Shown: positions 39,401-49,031 of the stretch, piece after piece
How positions within the stretch are numbered: the stretch's first letter is position 1
Layout: each line of letters starts with the position of its first letter
Assembly: GCF_014208035.1 (NCBI RefSeq)
Contig: NZ_JACHMK010000001.1
Coordinates: 2,108,001-2,172,000 of the forward strand
DNA: 64,000 nt
Direction of reading: 5' to 3'
From: Schaalia hyovaginalis
GTDB lineage: Bacteria > Actinomycetota > Actinomycetes > Actinomycetales > Actinomycetaceae
Position numbers and translations under genes: made by a program
Notes under the pieces: model-generated
Databases searched by the model: none
Told to the model about the DNA's origin: nothing
Seen by the model: only the letters and a program-made list of their open reading frames with translations

Positions 39401-41166
39401 CGCTGGGCGAGGGGCTGACGGGCGAGCTTCGTGAAGGCCGGGTCGTCGAGGATCTCGGACTCGCCGACGGTCTTGACCGTGGCGGGCCTGTAGATGTAGG
39501 CGATGCGGATGACGTCCTCATCGGCGGGCACGGTCTTCGGGCTGGGCACGAGGGACCATGTGCCTTCACCGGCTGCGGAATTGAGGGCGTCGACGAGATT
39601 CTTCAGCGCCTCATCGCGGTCCTTGCCGAGGACCGCATGCGAGTTCTCGATCTCCTCGAGGGCGACGACGTCGGCGTCGAGCGCGTTGATGGCGAGGACG
39701 ATCTTGGCCTGCTGGTTGGAGAAGGCCTCCTTGGAGTAGGCGCCGCGGACCTTGCAGTTCTTCGCGGTGACGTACTTGTTCTCACGGTCCGGGTAGCCCT
39801 TGCATCGTGCCTCGTCCTCGCCGAGGTCGGAGAAGTAGTTGAGGACGTTGAAGGTCGCGACGTGGATGTCGCCGGCGACTGCGGGGGCGCTCGGGCGCTC
39901 ACCGGTGATGGTGACGGGCGATCGATCGGGGTGGGCGGCGACCATGCTCGTCGGCTGGAAGACGAAGGCCTTGTTCCTCGAGTCGAGGATCACGGGCTTG
40001 GCGAAGTCGACGCGGTACCCGACACGGGCGGAGGCGCCGTCCGCGAGGTAGGCGAAGGGGAGCTCGCTCGCCTTGTTCTTGTCGCGCGGCGCGAGGTTGG
40101 TGTTCGTACCGTCGTCGAGGGCGATCTGCTTGGCCGCATTGGCGGCCTCGTAGGCCTTGGCCTCCTCGCCCGGCGCGACGACGTCGGTGGCGGCCCTCAG
40201 GGGTTCGGTCCCGGGGGTGAGCATGAGGGTGCCGTAGGTGCCGGCGTTGTAGTTGTCGGTGATCGTCCAGGCTCCTTCGGGCTTGACGAGCATCGACTCG
40301 AGGGCCTCCATCTGAGCGACTGTGGGGACCTGGCTCAGGGGCGTCGGCGTGACCGGCTGGCAGTCCTTGACGGTGTTGATCTCGGTCGGGACGAGCTGCG
40401 TGAGGCTGAGGGTCTCCGCGGGCGTCTTCTTGTCGGTCTTGGGATACTCCCCGACGGTGCCCGTGACATCGACGCACTGGTTCGGCGCGGGCATGGTGAA
40501 GCCCTTATTGCCGACGTAGACGAAGAGGGCGTCCGAGGCCGCGCGGTTCGGATCCCAGGCGCCGCCGCTGCCCGGGGTCTGGATGGTGAAGCCGCTCAGG
40601 GTCGTACTGAGGCCGTCCTCGCCGTGGGCGTAGACGGCGGTGACGATTCCGCGCGCGGAGACCTTCTTGCCCGAGAGGGCGGAATCATCGCCCTTCCCGG
40701 TCTTCTGGATCTCGGTGATGGGGGTGAGGGGCTGACCGGAGGCGGTGGTGCCGCCGGCGGGAGCCCGCATCTGCGCAGGGGCGGACTGCGGGGCCTCAGC
40801 GGTGTTCGCGCCGTCGGCGGCCGTCGGCTCTTCAGCCTTCTCATCGGATCGGGTCGCTTCAGCGCCGGCTCCGTTCGCGGCCGCAGGGGCATCGGCGTCA
40901 GTCCCCGCGGGGGCGGCGCCCGCTTCCGCGGTGCTTGCAGCGCCCTCGTCCCCGGGGGCCGCTGCGGTCTCCGGGGTGTTCGCGGCTTCATCCGCCAAGG
41001 CGACGGGGGCCTCGGGCGATCCGGAGGCGAGTCCGTCCGGAGCGTCGACGGCGTGAGCGGTCAAGGGCATGGTCGCGAGGGCGATAGCGGCTACCGCACT
41101 CACCGCCCCTCTTCGTATTGGTGCGCGCACTTGTTTGTTCCTCTCCTTTTCACTGCCCCGCTGCAT
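36451..41166 (-). CDS. wall-anchored ExeM/NucH-type nuclease fused to 5'-nucleotidase
   Basis: A 1571-residue secreted protein. Order: signal peptide (~1-40, cleavage near AHA), Ala/Pro/Glu-rich stalk (~40-150), OB-like domain typical of ExeM/YhcR nucleases (~155-420), endonuclease/exonuclease/phosphatase domain (~440-790: VATFNVLNYFSD, ALEEIEN, IANHFKSKG, VGDFNSYS, SSDHNPE), then a 5'-nucleotidase metallophosphatase (~800-1110: LTDVHGHI, LGDNIGAS, GNHELD) with its C-terminal domain (NAGGLRADL; to ~1290). Ig-like repeats, LAKTG (1541-1545), a hydrophobic helix and an Arg/Lys tail follow. Predicted role: degrade extracellular DNA to nucleotides and dephosphorylate them for the adjacent importer. 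Two expected metal His appear as Asp (AMLDDD, GGDTH). GGAGG supports ATG 41166. Confidence 0.92.
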   Translation of the reverse strand: MQRGSEKERNKQVRAPIRRGAVSAVAAIALATMPLTAHAVDAPDGLASGSPEAPVALADEAANTPETAAAPGDEGAASTAEAGAAPAGTDADAPAAANGAGAEATRSDEKAEEPTAADGANTAEAPQSAPAQMRAPAGGTTASGQPLTPITEIQKTGKGDDSALSGKKVSARGIVTAVYAHGEDGLSTTLSGFTIQTPGSGGAWDPNRAASDALFVYVGNKGFTMPAPNQCVDVTGTVGEYPKTDKKTPAETLSLTQLVPTEINTVKDCQPVTPTPLSQVPTVAQMEALESMLVKPEGAWTITDNYNAGTYGTLMLTPGTEPLRAATDVVAPGEEAKAYEAANAAKQIALDDGTNTNLAPRDKNKASELPFAYLADGASARVGYRVDFAKPVILDSRNKAFVFQPTSMVAAHPDRSPVTITGERPSAPAVAGDIHVATFNVLNYFSDLGEDEARCKGYPDRENKYVTAKNCKVRGAYSKEAFSNQQAKIVLAINALDADVVALEEIENSHAVLGKDRDEALKNLVDALNSAAGEGTWSLVPSPKTVPADEDVIRIAYIYRPATVKTVGESEILDDPAFTKLARQPLAQRFAPVEKDGKKGTEFVVIANHFKSKGSVPKGMEEGNTDNGDGQGNANAVRVAQATALAKFAEKFSDAPTLLVGDFNSYSQEDPLKVLTAAGWTRESGSTHASYVYGGRSGSLDHVFANAAAHPLIAEVGSWALNAQEPVAFEYSRANYNATLTFEKDTPFRSSDHNPEIVGLKVYEDAPQPPAGPVTLDLYNLTDVHGHIEQVKKKEKIIEAGLPAMKCYLEDARAKNPNSSFTLLGDNIGASPYTSGSLKDNPTIAALNTLKPLASTIGNHELDMGQAVFKQRVDGSNPSEYVQVGFPYLGANVEGMGTWGEQKHPYLGEYKVWESPSGVKVAFIGAIAEDVPYKLAPGTTEGLVFTDPIAKIDALAAKIKESGEAQIVVAMLDDDVKNNYPKVGANVDAIMGGDTHVPYEFDKVDSAEKLDSKNPLLAGIASGSYTDNLGLVRISYDPVEKKVLSADSILIPAAKVAECGEAEDTKAVVDKAVADSKEAGKRVVGTGYTETFKRGVFTAPGGKTDPGSNRGVESSLGDLVADAMRETITTTDGKPVDFGIINAGGLRADLVPNEDGTITYAQSYAVMPFSNELGYVTLSGAQVKQMLEEQWKTNLNSQNSRPMLKLGISENVRYTYDPSAEFGKRITSVTIDGAPLDPGRNYTIGSVTFLLAGGDSFDALKANGPAVNTGHLDRDKFNEYLGKHSGLKPRALKSSIGATLPSEPVKDGATVKVELRGLSFTEGPSVTQKVKARLGGEFSEAEVDNSLLEEHASDEASVITTDGAGRASVEVVAKGVCTSGEPGEIVDAPLIVETDFGRVIDETAGLSAKVICEGKPAGPTVSVDRPEAAQGESIEILGEGFVPGHWVRAELHSDPIVIGKAKADEKGVARFTHRLSASTPAGDHTIVLVDEDNGAVAKTALKVLAKTDAGTTQPGGGNPGGANAEATKPASASAGSKGSSLAKTGLVGGTLLFAVPLLLVSGLVLRSRKSA

Positions 41167-41194
41167 TGCGGTCCTCCCGACCCTGAGACAGGCT

Positions 41195-41227
41195 TCTTTA
41201 CACATCGATAAGGTTGGGATTGACAAA
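41195..41227 (-). promoter_or_regulatory. probable promoter of the nuclease gene
   Basis: On the minus strand TTGTCA, 18 bp and TGTAAA lie about 30-60 bp before ATG 41166. No deo box with the full consensus is seen here. The rest of the 274-bp gap to guaB3 shows no gene. Confidence 0.45.
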
Positions 41228-41440
41228 TGTAGCGCTTAAAGGAGGGTTTGAGAAGATTACCCGGGAGGCATCCCGCAGCTTTTCGGCGCAACGACGCAGA
41301 TTGGCATATTCTCGCCACCGCGCCGCACCCCGGAAGGCGGAGCATCGCACGCGCACCCGTACTCCGCGGAGCCGACGAGCCGCGCCCCGCAGCACGACCG
41401 GCCCCTCCGTGCCCCAACGGGCCCGCGAGGATCGGAAGCC

Positions 41441-42571
41441 TCAGCCGCCCGAAGGATGGTACGGGCCGACGACCACATCCACCTTCTGCAGGTCCTTCAC
41501 CTCCGAGTAACCCGTGGTCGCCATCGCGCGCCGCAGGGCGCCGACGAAGTTCAAAGAGCCGTCCGCCCTCGTCGAAGGGCCGTAGAGGATCTGCTCGAGG
41601 CTTCCCGAGGTGCCGACGTGTACCCTCTGCCCGCGCGGCATGTCCGGATGCGTGGCCTCCGAACCCCAGTGCCACCCCCGCCCCGGCGCCTCGCTCGCAC
41701 GGGCCAGGGCGGCTCCGAGCATGACCGCGTCGGCGCCGCAGGCGATCGCCTTCGTCAGGTCCCCCGAACGGCCGATCCCGCCATCGGCGATGACGTGGAC
41801 GTAGCGGCCGCCGGACTCGTCCATGTAGTCGCGCCGAGCCGCGGCGACATCCGCGATCGCCGTCGCCATCGGCGCGTGAACCCCGAGCGAGCGCCTCGTC
41901 GAGTGGGCCGCTCCCCCGCCGAAACCGACGAGGACCCCGGCCGCCCCCGTGCGCATGAGATGGAGGGCGGCGGTGTCCGTGCACACTCCCCCCACGATCA
42001 CCGGGACGTCCAGCTCGCAGATGAAGCGCTTGAGATTCAAGGGCTCGGCGCGGCTCGACACGTGCTCGGCGGAGACCGTCGAGCCGCGGATCACGAAGAG
42101 ATCCACGCCCGCATCGACGACGTAACGCCAATAGCGCTGCGTGAGCTGCGGCGACAGCTTGCCCGCGACGACGACGCCCGCCTCGCGCAACTGCTTGAGC
42201 CGGGCGGTGATGAGCGAGGGCTTGATCGGCTCGGAGTAGACCTGCTGGAGACGGGCGATCGACTCGTCCTCGCCCAGGCGCGAGATCTCCTCGAGGAGCG
42301 GTTCGGGCTCCTCGTAACGAGTCCACAGGCCGTTGAGGTCGAGGACGCCGATGCCGCCGAGGCGGCCGAAGGCGATCGCCGTGTCCGGACTCATCACCGA
42401 GTCCATCGGCGCCGCCATGATCGGGATGTCCACGTGGTAGGCGTCGATCTGCCAGCCGACGTTCACGTCCTCAGGATCACGGGTGCGCCTGGACGGGACC
42501 AGCGCGATGTCATCGAGCGTGTACGCCCGTCGTCCCCGTTTGCCCCGTCCGATCTCGACTTCACTGCTCAC
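41441..42571 (-). CDS. guaB3: GuaB3 family IMP dehydrogenase-related protein
   Basis: A 376-residue TIM-barrel protein of the IMPDH/GMP-reductase superfamily without CBS domains. The N-terminus DDIALVPSRRTRDPEDVN and the segment ESGGRYVHVIADGGIGRSGDL are those of actinobacterial GuaB3. At the catalytic loop, where IMPDH has GSICTT, it reads GGGAAHSTRR and has no cysteine, so classical IMPDH chemistry is unlikely. Some GuaB3 proteins have been reported as GMP reductases, to my knowledge. GTG 42571 has TAGGAT ending 6 nt upstream and no convincing ribosome site, so the mRNA is probably leaderless. Confidence 0.9.
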   Translation of the reverse strand: MSSEVEIGRGKRGRRAYTLDDIALVPSRRTRDPEDVNVGWQIDAYHVDIPIMAAPMDSVMSPDTAIAFGRLGGIGVLDLNGLWTRYEEPEPLLEEISRLGEDESIARLQQVYSEPIKPSLITARLKQLREAGVVVAGKLSPQLTQRYWRYVVDAGVDLFVIRGSTVSAEHVSSRAEPLNLKRFICELDVPVIVGGVCTDTAALHLMRTGAAGVLVGFGGGAAHSTRRSLGVHAPMATAIADVAAARRDYMDESGGRYVHVIADGGIGRSGDLTKAIACGADAVMLGAALARASEAPGRGWHWGSEATHPDMPRGQRVHVGTSGSLEQILYGPSTRADGSLNFVGALRRAMATTGYSEVKDLQKVDVVVGPYHPSGG

Positions 42572-42583
42572 GCGCCGATCCTA
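42572..42583 (-). promoter_or_regulatory. leaderless -10 element of guaB3
   Basis: TAGGAT (42583-42578, minus) is followed by six bases and then GTG 42571, placing the transcript start at the start codon. Confidence 0.5.
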
Positions 42584-42700
42584 TCGGCACGGGCGGGCCG
42601 AAGAGCGGGATTCGACGCGGACGCGCCAGGAGAGGGCCGCATCGGGGACCCGGGGACGAGGGCGGACGGAAACGCCCCTCCCATGGCGCACACTAGGAGC

Positions 42701-43444
42701 ATGAACGAGACGGCGAATTGGTTGCGCATGCCCTGGTTGGGATTCGACACGGAGACGACGGGCGTCGATCCCTCCAAGGATCGCCTCGTCACCTGCGCCC
42801 TGGTCCTGAGGATGGGCGGTATCGACAGCGGTCGACCGGACCGGGTCCACACCTGGCTCGCGGACCCGGGAGTCGAGATCCCCGCGACGGCGACCGCCGT
42901 CCACGGCATCTCGACCGAGAAGGCCCGCACCGAGGGGCGCCCCGTCGAAGAGGCCCTCGATGAGATCGCCGCGACCCTCGTCGAGCACTGGCGCAGGGGC
43001 TATCCGGTCGTCGCCTTCAACGCCTCCTACGACCTCACGCTGGTCGACGCCGAGCTCGCCCGGCACGGGCTGGGGACCTTCGCCCAGCGGCTCGGCCGCG
43101 AGGCGGGGCCGATCATCGACCCCCTCGTCCTCGACCGCCACTTCGAGCGCTACCGCAAGGGGAAGAAGACCCTCACCCTCGTCGCCCCCGCCTACGGGGT
43201 CGAAGCCTCGCCCGATGCGCACACCGCCGAGGTCGACGTGGCGATGACCCTCGACGTGCTCGCCGCCATGGCCGCCAAGCACACGGACCTGCAGGGCCTC
43301 GACGCGCACGAGCTCCAGGCCGCGCAGGCCCGGTGGCACCGCGAGTGGGCCGAAGGCCTCACGGAGTACCTGCGCAAGCAGGGGCGCGAGTCCTCCATCG
43401 ACCCGTCCTGGCCGATGCTCTCGGCCGACGCGCCCTCCCGGTAG
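42701..43444 (+). CDS. DnaQ-like 3'-5' exonuclease
   Basis: A 247-residue DEDDh exonuclease. ExoI GFDTETTGVD (D16, E18), ExoII VAFNASYDLTLVDAEL and ExoIII HTAEVDVAMTLD are all intact, so it should be active. It lacks polymerase-clamp or helicase domains, so a repair or RNA-processing role is as likely as proofreading. Start ATG 42701 is preceded by AGGAG too close for a normal site. CACACT six bases upstream suggests leaderless initiation; ATG 42683 is an alternative. Divergent from guaB3. Confidence 0.88.
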   Translation: MNETANWLRMPWLGFDTETTGVDPSKDRLVTCALVLRMGGIDSGRPDRVHTWLADPGVEIPATATAVHGISTEKARTEGRPVEEALDEIAATLVEHWRRGYPVVAFNASYDLTLVDAELARHGLGTFAQRLGREAGPIIDPLVLDRHFERYRKGKKTLTLVAPAYGVEASPDAHTAEVDVAMTLDVLAAMAAKHTDLQGLDAHELQAAQARWHREWAEGLTEYLRKQGRESSIDPSWPMLSADAPSR

Positions 43445-43486
43445 TCCGCCGCATGGGCGGGGCGCTCCGCAGTCCCGCCAGGGGCC

Positions 43487-44176
43487 TCAGCGCGTCTCGA
43501 TGATGTCCTTCCAGGTGCGGCGCTCCCCGACGAGGATCTCGAAATGGCGGTTCTGCTCGGCGATCGCGGCGTCCGTCGCCGGGTTCTTGATGAGGGCCGC
43601 GAGGACTTCGGGGGCCGCGGTGATCGCGCCCACGCCCTGACGGACGAGTTCGAGGACCTGCTCGGAGTTCTTGAAGGAGGCCGCGAGCACGTCGGTCTCC
43701 ATGCCGTAGGACTTCAGGGTCCGGTGGATCTCCGTGGCGACGCGGACGCCGTCGATGCCGAAGTTGTCCATGCGGTTGACGTAAGGGGCCACGTAACGCG
43801 CGCCCGCCTTCGCCGCCATGAACCCCTGCATCGAGGAGTGGATGCCCGTCGCCGTGACCTGGATCCCCTCGGCGACGATCCGCGGGATCGCCGCGAAGCC
43901 CTCACGGGTCACGGGGAGCTTCACGAAGAGGTTCCCGGGGATCTCCGAACGGAGGGCCTTCGCTTCTTCGACCATGCCGGCCGCGCGTTCCGATACGAGC
44001 TGAACATGGAGCTGGGCGCCCTCGGGAAGCACCTCTTGGATCTGATGGAGCAGTTCGAGCGGCTCCTTGCCCTCGCGGTACAGGATGGTCGGGTTCGTCG
44101 TCACCCCATCCACCGGAAGGTAGGTCAGCGTCTCTTGAATCGCCTGAACGTTGGCGTAGTCGATGAGCATGAGCAT
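43487..44176 (-). CDS. fsa: fructose-6-phosphate aldolase-like transaldolase
   Basis: A 229-residue small transaldolase of the FSA/TalC group. The Schiff-base lysine K86 lies in NLFVKLPVT, preceded by VDGVTTNPTI, with VTATGIHSSMQG and APYVNRMDN following. Length matches the decameric FSA family, not the ~320-residue classical transaldolase. Substrate could be fructose-6-phosphate/dihydroxyacetone or a related sugar. GAAGG precedes ATG 44176. Transcribed toward the exonuclease gene, 132 bp after guaB. Confidence 0.85.
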   Translation of the reverse strand: MLMLIDYANVQAIQETLTYLPVDGVTTNPTILYREGKEPLELLHQIQEVLPEGAQLHVQLVSERAAGMVEEAKALRSEIPGNLFVKLPVTREGFAAIPRIVAEGIQVTATGIHSSMQGFMAAKAGARYVAPYVNRMDNFGIDGVRVATEIHRTLKSYGMETDVLAASFKNSEQVLELVRQGVGAITAAPEVLAALIKNPATDAAIAEQNRHFEILVGERRTWKDIIETR

Positions 44177-44308
44177 GGGATTCGCCTTCCCGTGGTCGGC
44201 AGTGGAACGGGACGATGTTCACGCGAGGGTGACCGTCATCACTGACCATACTAATAGCCCCGCTGCCGTGGTCGAAACCGCGGGCGGCGGGGCCATGCGC
44301 TCAGGGTC

Positions 44309-45847
<1,539 letters not shown>

Positions 45848-45990
45848 GGCGCCCGCCGCCCGCACCGGGAAACCGGGGAGCGGCTTCGGGCGCCCTTGAG
45901 TGGGGAGCGTCACGTCGGAGCCGCCCGTCCGCCCGTCCGCCCGTCCCACGTCTCGCGGCCGAGGGCGGGGGCCGCGGGCCCGCACGGGCC

Positions 45991-47238
45991 TCAGGCGTTC
46001 GCGAGGGCGGCCGCGAAGCCGGGGGCGAGGGCGATTCGGGGGAGGAGGAGCATCTGGGCGAGGTGGTAGGCATCGGCCTTTCCGGCCCAGACCGTCGTCG
46101 AAGGCGCGCCGTCGCCGCCGAGCTCGTGAATCCAGCGGCCCGGGGCCTCGTGGAGGTACTGATCCGCCCAGGCGACGAAGCGGGCGAAGCGCTCGGATTG
46201 GATCCCGGTCTGCTCCTCGTCGCCCCGTTCCTCATCCACGACGCCCAGGGCGCAGGCGGCGTTCACCGCTTCGCAGACCACCCAGTGCATGCGGGTCTCA
46301 ACGACGGGCCGCCCGTCGAAGTCGGTCGTGTAAACGATGCCGCCGACACCCTCGTCCGTCCAGCCGTCGGAGTCGGCGCGATTGACGAGTTCGCGGGCGA
46401 CGTCGATCATCCATGCGCCGGGCGCATCGCCGATGGCGACGAGGGCGGCCCGGGTGTGCAGGATGAGGCGCGCCCATTCGAAGCCGTGCCCCGGCGTGGC
46501 CCCGTAGGGGCGGAAGGGGTCGGCCGGGTTGTCGGCGAACATCTCCGGCTTCACGACCCATCCGGGTCCGAAGTGCTCGGGGAGGCGCCATCCGAAGCGC
46601 GCGCCGAGGTCGGCGACGAAGCGGCACATCTCGCGGGCCCGGTCGAGCCAGATCCTTTCACCGGTCGCATCCCATGCGGCGAGATAGGCCTCGACCGTAT
46701 GCATGTTCGCGTTGAGGCCCCGGTAGGCTTCGCACTCGCTGAAGTCCGGGTTCCAGGAGTTCCTCACGCGGCCGAAGGAGGGCTCCCACCAGTGGAGGTC
46801 CTGGTCCTTGAGGGCTTCGTCGAGGAGGGCCCGCGCGCCCTCGAATCCCGCGCAGGTCGCTGCGGCCGCAGCGAGGATGACGAAGGCGTGGGCGTAGGCC
46901 TCTTTGCGCGCGCCTTCGACCGGCGCGTCCCCCGAGGGGACGAGGGCCGAGTACCAGCCGCCGTGCTCGTCGTCGTGGAAGGGCCCCGCGAGGGCTTCGA
47001 GGCCGTGGCGCGCGAGTTCGGCCGCTCCTTCGATCCCCCGCATCGAGGCGAGGGTGAAGACGTAGGTCATGCGGCAGGTGATCCACAGTTCGATGGGGGC
47101 CTCGGCTTCGATCACGCCCTCGGCGTCGAGGGTGCCGAATCCGCCGGGGCAGCGCGAGGCGGAGGCGAATCCGACGAGGGCGTCGAAGTCCTCGGCGAAG
47201 GCGTCGAGTAGGGCCTCTTCCCTCCAGGGTGTCCTCAT
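45991..47238 (-). CDS. AGE/YihS-family sugar epimerase-isomerase
   Basis: A 415-residue (alpha/alpha)6-barrel protein of the N-acylglucosamine 2-epimerase superfamily. Conserved elements are RKEAYAHAF, LNANMHTVEA, GATPGHGFEWARL and ETRMHWVVCEAV; they supply the arginine and histidines of the active site in aldose-ketose isomerases such as YihS and mannose isomerase. Cytosolic, no signal peptide. GGGAG precedes ATG 47238. A mannose/fructose-type isomerase is more likely than a true AGE, but substrate is not determined. Confidence 0.87.
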   Translation of the reverse strand: MRTPWREEALLDAFAEDFDALVGFASASRCPGGFGTLDAEGVIEAEAPIELWITCRMTYVFTLASMRGIEGAAELARHGLEALAGPFHDDEHGGWYSALVPSGDAPVEGARKEAYAHAFVILAAAAATCAGFEGARALLDEALKDQDLHWWEPSFGRVRNSWNPDFSECEAYRGLNANMHTVEAYLAAWDATGERIWLDRAREMCRFVADLGARFGWRLPEHFGPGWVVKPEMFADNPADPFRPYGATPGHGFEWARLILHTRAALVAIGDAPGAWMIDVARELVNRADSDGWTDEGVGGIVYTTDFDGRPVVETRMHWVVCEAVNAACALGVVDEERGDEEQTGIQSERFARFVAWADQYLHEAPGRWIHELGGDGAPSTTVWAGKADAYHLAQMLLLPRIALAPGFAAALANA

Positions 47239-47355
47239 GTCGGCTCCCGAAATGCGTCGTCGCGTGCGATGGGGGCGGAAGGCTCAGGGCTTCCTGCTGA
47301 CTTTACGGTAGCACCGGGGAGCAGTCGGGGTGGGCGGCTCGAATGCGTCCACGGC

Positions 47356-48285
47356 TCAGGCGTCGAAGGATGCGATGTCCGCACCGGGCGCGAGGACGGC
47401 CAGGGTCTCTTCGACGCAGGCGGCCGGGGTCCTCACCCGCAGGACGCGACCGTCGACGACGAGGGGGGCATCGGCCCCGACCAGGAGGACGTCGAGATCG
47501 CAGTCCTGGGCGAGGAAGGAGATGAAGCGCTCGCAGCTGGTGCCCGTGCCCATGACGATGGCGAGGGTGACGGGGTGGGCGTCCTGGAAGCGCTTGAAGC
47601 GCTCGGAGCCCGCCTCGCCCTCGATCGATTCGCTCGCGAGCACGCGCGCATCGATCCCGTACCAGCGCAGGGCGACTCCGACGACGTGCGCGCCGACCTC
47701 GTGGGCGAGATCCGTGAGGATCACGACGGAGTCTTCGGGGCCCTCGTGGGGCGGGGTCGAGTCCGCGACCGCTGCGAGGAGGTCGAGGAAGGCGGTGCGC
47801 AGCACGGTCGAGGGCGCGCAGCCCGGCAGTTCGCCGTCCTGGACGGCGCGAAGACGATCGAGGGCGGGGGCGACCAGTCTGCTCCAGGTGTGAACGAGGC
47901 CCTCGGTCGATACCGCGGCTTCGAGGACCCTCCTCAGCTGGGCGGAGCGGCAGCGGCAGGAGACCTCGACGAGGTCCTGGATGGAATGGGGCGCCGGGGG
48001 CTCCTCCTCGGGGGGAAGGGAGTCGGCGAGGGAGAGGACGGTGGCCGCGGCGTCCGATGGGGAGACTCCCGCGTGGACGAGATCCACCATCTTGGCCAGG
48101 CGGGCGATGTCGGCGGGCAGATAGCGGCGGTGGGATCCTGCGCGCCGCTCCCCCGGGCCCAGGCCGTAGCGGCGCTCCCAGGTGCGCAGGGTCGAGGGGG
48201 AGATCCCCAATCGCATCGACACCGCGGTGACGGTCAGGGGCGCTTCGACGGCGGATGATGCCGCTTGAAGATGCGTCCTCGGCAT
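47356..48285 (-). CDS. MerR-family regulator with degenerate B12-type sensory region
   Basis: A 309-residue regulator. Residues ~17-85 are a MerR winged helix (VTAVSMRLGISPSTLRTWERRYGLG). The rest resembles the CarH/LitR layout: a helical module (~130-200), then a Rossmann-like module with HEVGAHVVGVALRWYGI and a late IVMGTGTSCERF. The W-x9-EH cobalamin motif of CarH is not apparent; the corresponding stretch reads LRAVQDGELPGCAPSTV. Cobalamin sensing is therefore doubtful. GAGGAGGGGAG supports ATG 48285 over the longer frame. Divergent from whiB across 351 bp. Confidence 0.78.
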   Translation of the reverse strand: MPRTHLQAASSAVEAPLTVTAVSMRLGISPSTLRTWERRYGLGPGERRAGSHRRYLPADIARLAKMVDLVHAGVSPSDAAATVLSLADSLPPEEEPPAPHSIQDLVEVSCRCRSAQLRRVLEAAVSTEGLVHTWSRLVAPALDRLRAVQDGELPGCAPSTVLRTAFLDLLAAVADSTPPHEGPEDSVVILTDLAHEVGAHVVGVALRWYGIDARVLASESIEGEAGSERFKRFQDAHPVTLAIVMGTGTSCERFISFLAQDCDLDVLLVGADAPLVVDGRVLRVRTPAACVEETLAVLAPGADIASFDA

Positions 48286-48550
48286 CGCTCCCCTCCTCGT
48301 GCGTGTCGGTCTCGGCTCCGGTGATATCGCGGCGGAACCGGGAGACTCCCTCCCGGTGTCCTTCACTGTGTGATTGTTGCGCCTTGCAGGCGGCTTCGCC
48401 ACTTGAACGCGGGCATGGCTCTTCGAGGCGGTGAATCTTCTTGTTCATCTCTTATTCAGGTTCGATTCCCAGGATTTCCACCCATAATTTCAGCCTTCTC
48501 CCAGGTTGAGCCTTGAGTCTGAGAATCTCCTTGGAATATGTGAACGACTC

Positions 48551-48580
48551 TTGAACAACTTGCGCGCAATAACCTAGGCT
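48551..48580 (+). promoter_or_regulatory. whiB promoter
   Basis: TTGAAC (48551-48556) and TAGGCT (48575-48580) are separated by 18 bp, 57 bp before the whiB start. The remainder of 48286-48550 has no recognised gene. Confidence 0.6.
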
Positions 48581-48636
48581 GAACGAGGTCGCACGGGGAG
48601 AGTCCCCGGCAGCGTCTGCCGAATGCGAGGTGCCCT

Positions 48637-48933
48637 ATGACCGACGTCTCCCGACTCCCCGGCCCGATGATGGAGGCCTGGGACTGGCAGTACGACGGGG
48701 CCTGCCGCGACCTCGACACCGAGCTCTTCTTCCACCCCGAGGGCGAACGCGGTTCGACCCGCCGTCGCAGGGCTGCGAACGCGAAGGCCATCTGCGCCGA
48801 GTGCCCCGTCATCGACCAGTGCCGCGAATACGCCCTGGCGGCGCAGGAGCCCTACGGGATCTGGGGCGGCATGACCGAGGAGGAGCGCCGCGAAGAGATC
48901 CGCTCGGCCTCCAGGACCCGCAGGGCCTCCTGA
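48637..48933 (+). CDS. WhiB-family iron-sulfur transcription factor
   Basis: A 98-residue WhiB protein with the four cluster cysteines C23, C53, C56 and C62 (C-x29-C-x2-C-x5-C), the turn GIWGG (74-78) and a basic tail RSASRTRRAS for DNA contact. It is closest in appearance to WhiB2/WhmD, which controls septation in mycobacteria and streptomycetes; the subclass is a judgement from the short N-terminus. GAGG precedes ATG 48637. Confidence 0.93.
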   Translation: MTDVSRLPGPMMEAWDWQYDGACRDLDTELFFHPEGERGSTRRRRAANAKAICAECPVIDQCREYALAAQEPYGIWGGMTEEERREEIRSASRTRRAS

Positions 48934-49031
48934 ACCCCCTCGACTCCCCCGGGCGGGGGCGCTGCTGGAGCGCCCCCGCCCTTTCCATGTCAGACTGGCG
49001 GGGAAGAGTCCCCTGTCATGGAGAAACCCCC

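Noticed and set aside
36715..41211. A 1498-codon open frame on the plus strand
   Set aside because: It is the exact antisense of the wall-anchored nuclease gene. It has Asp/Gly/Val/Arg-biased sequence without domains, a GC-codon shadow. The same applies to the long plus-strand frame at 32954-35566 and the minus-strand frame running from 23707 to 21851 opposite fumarase.
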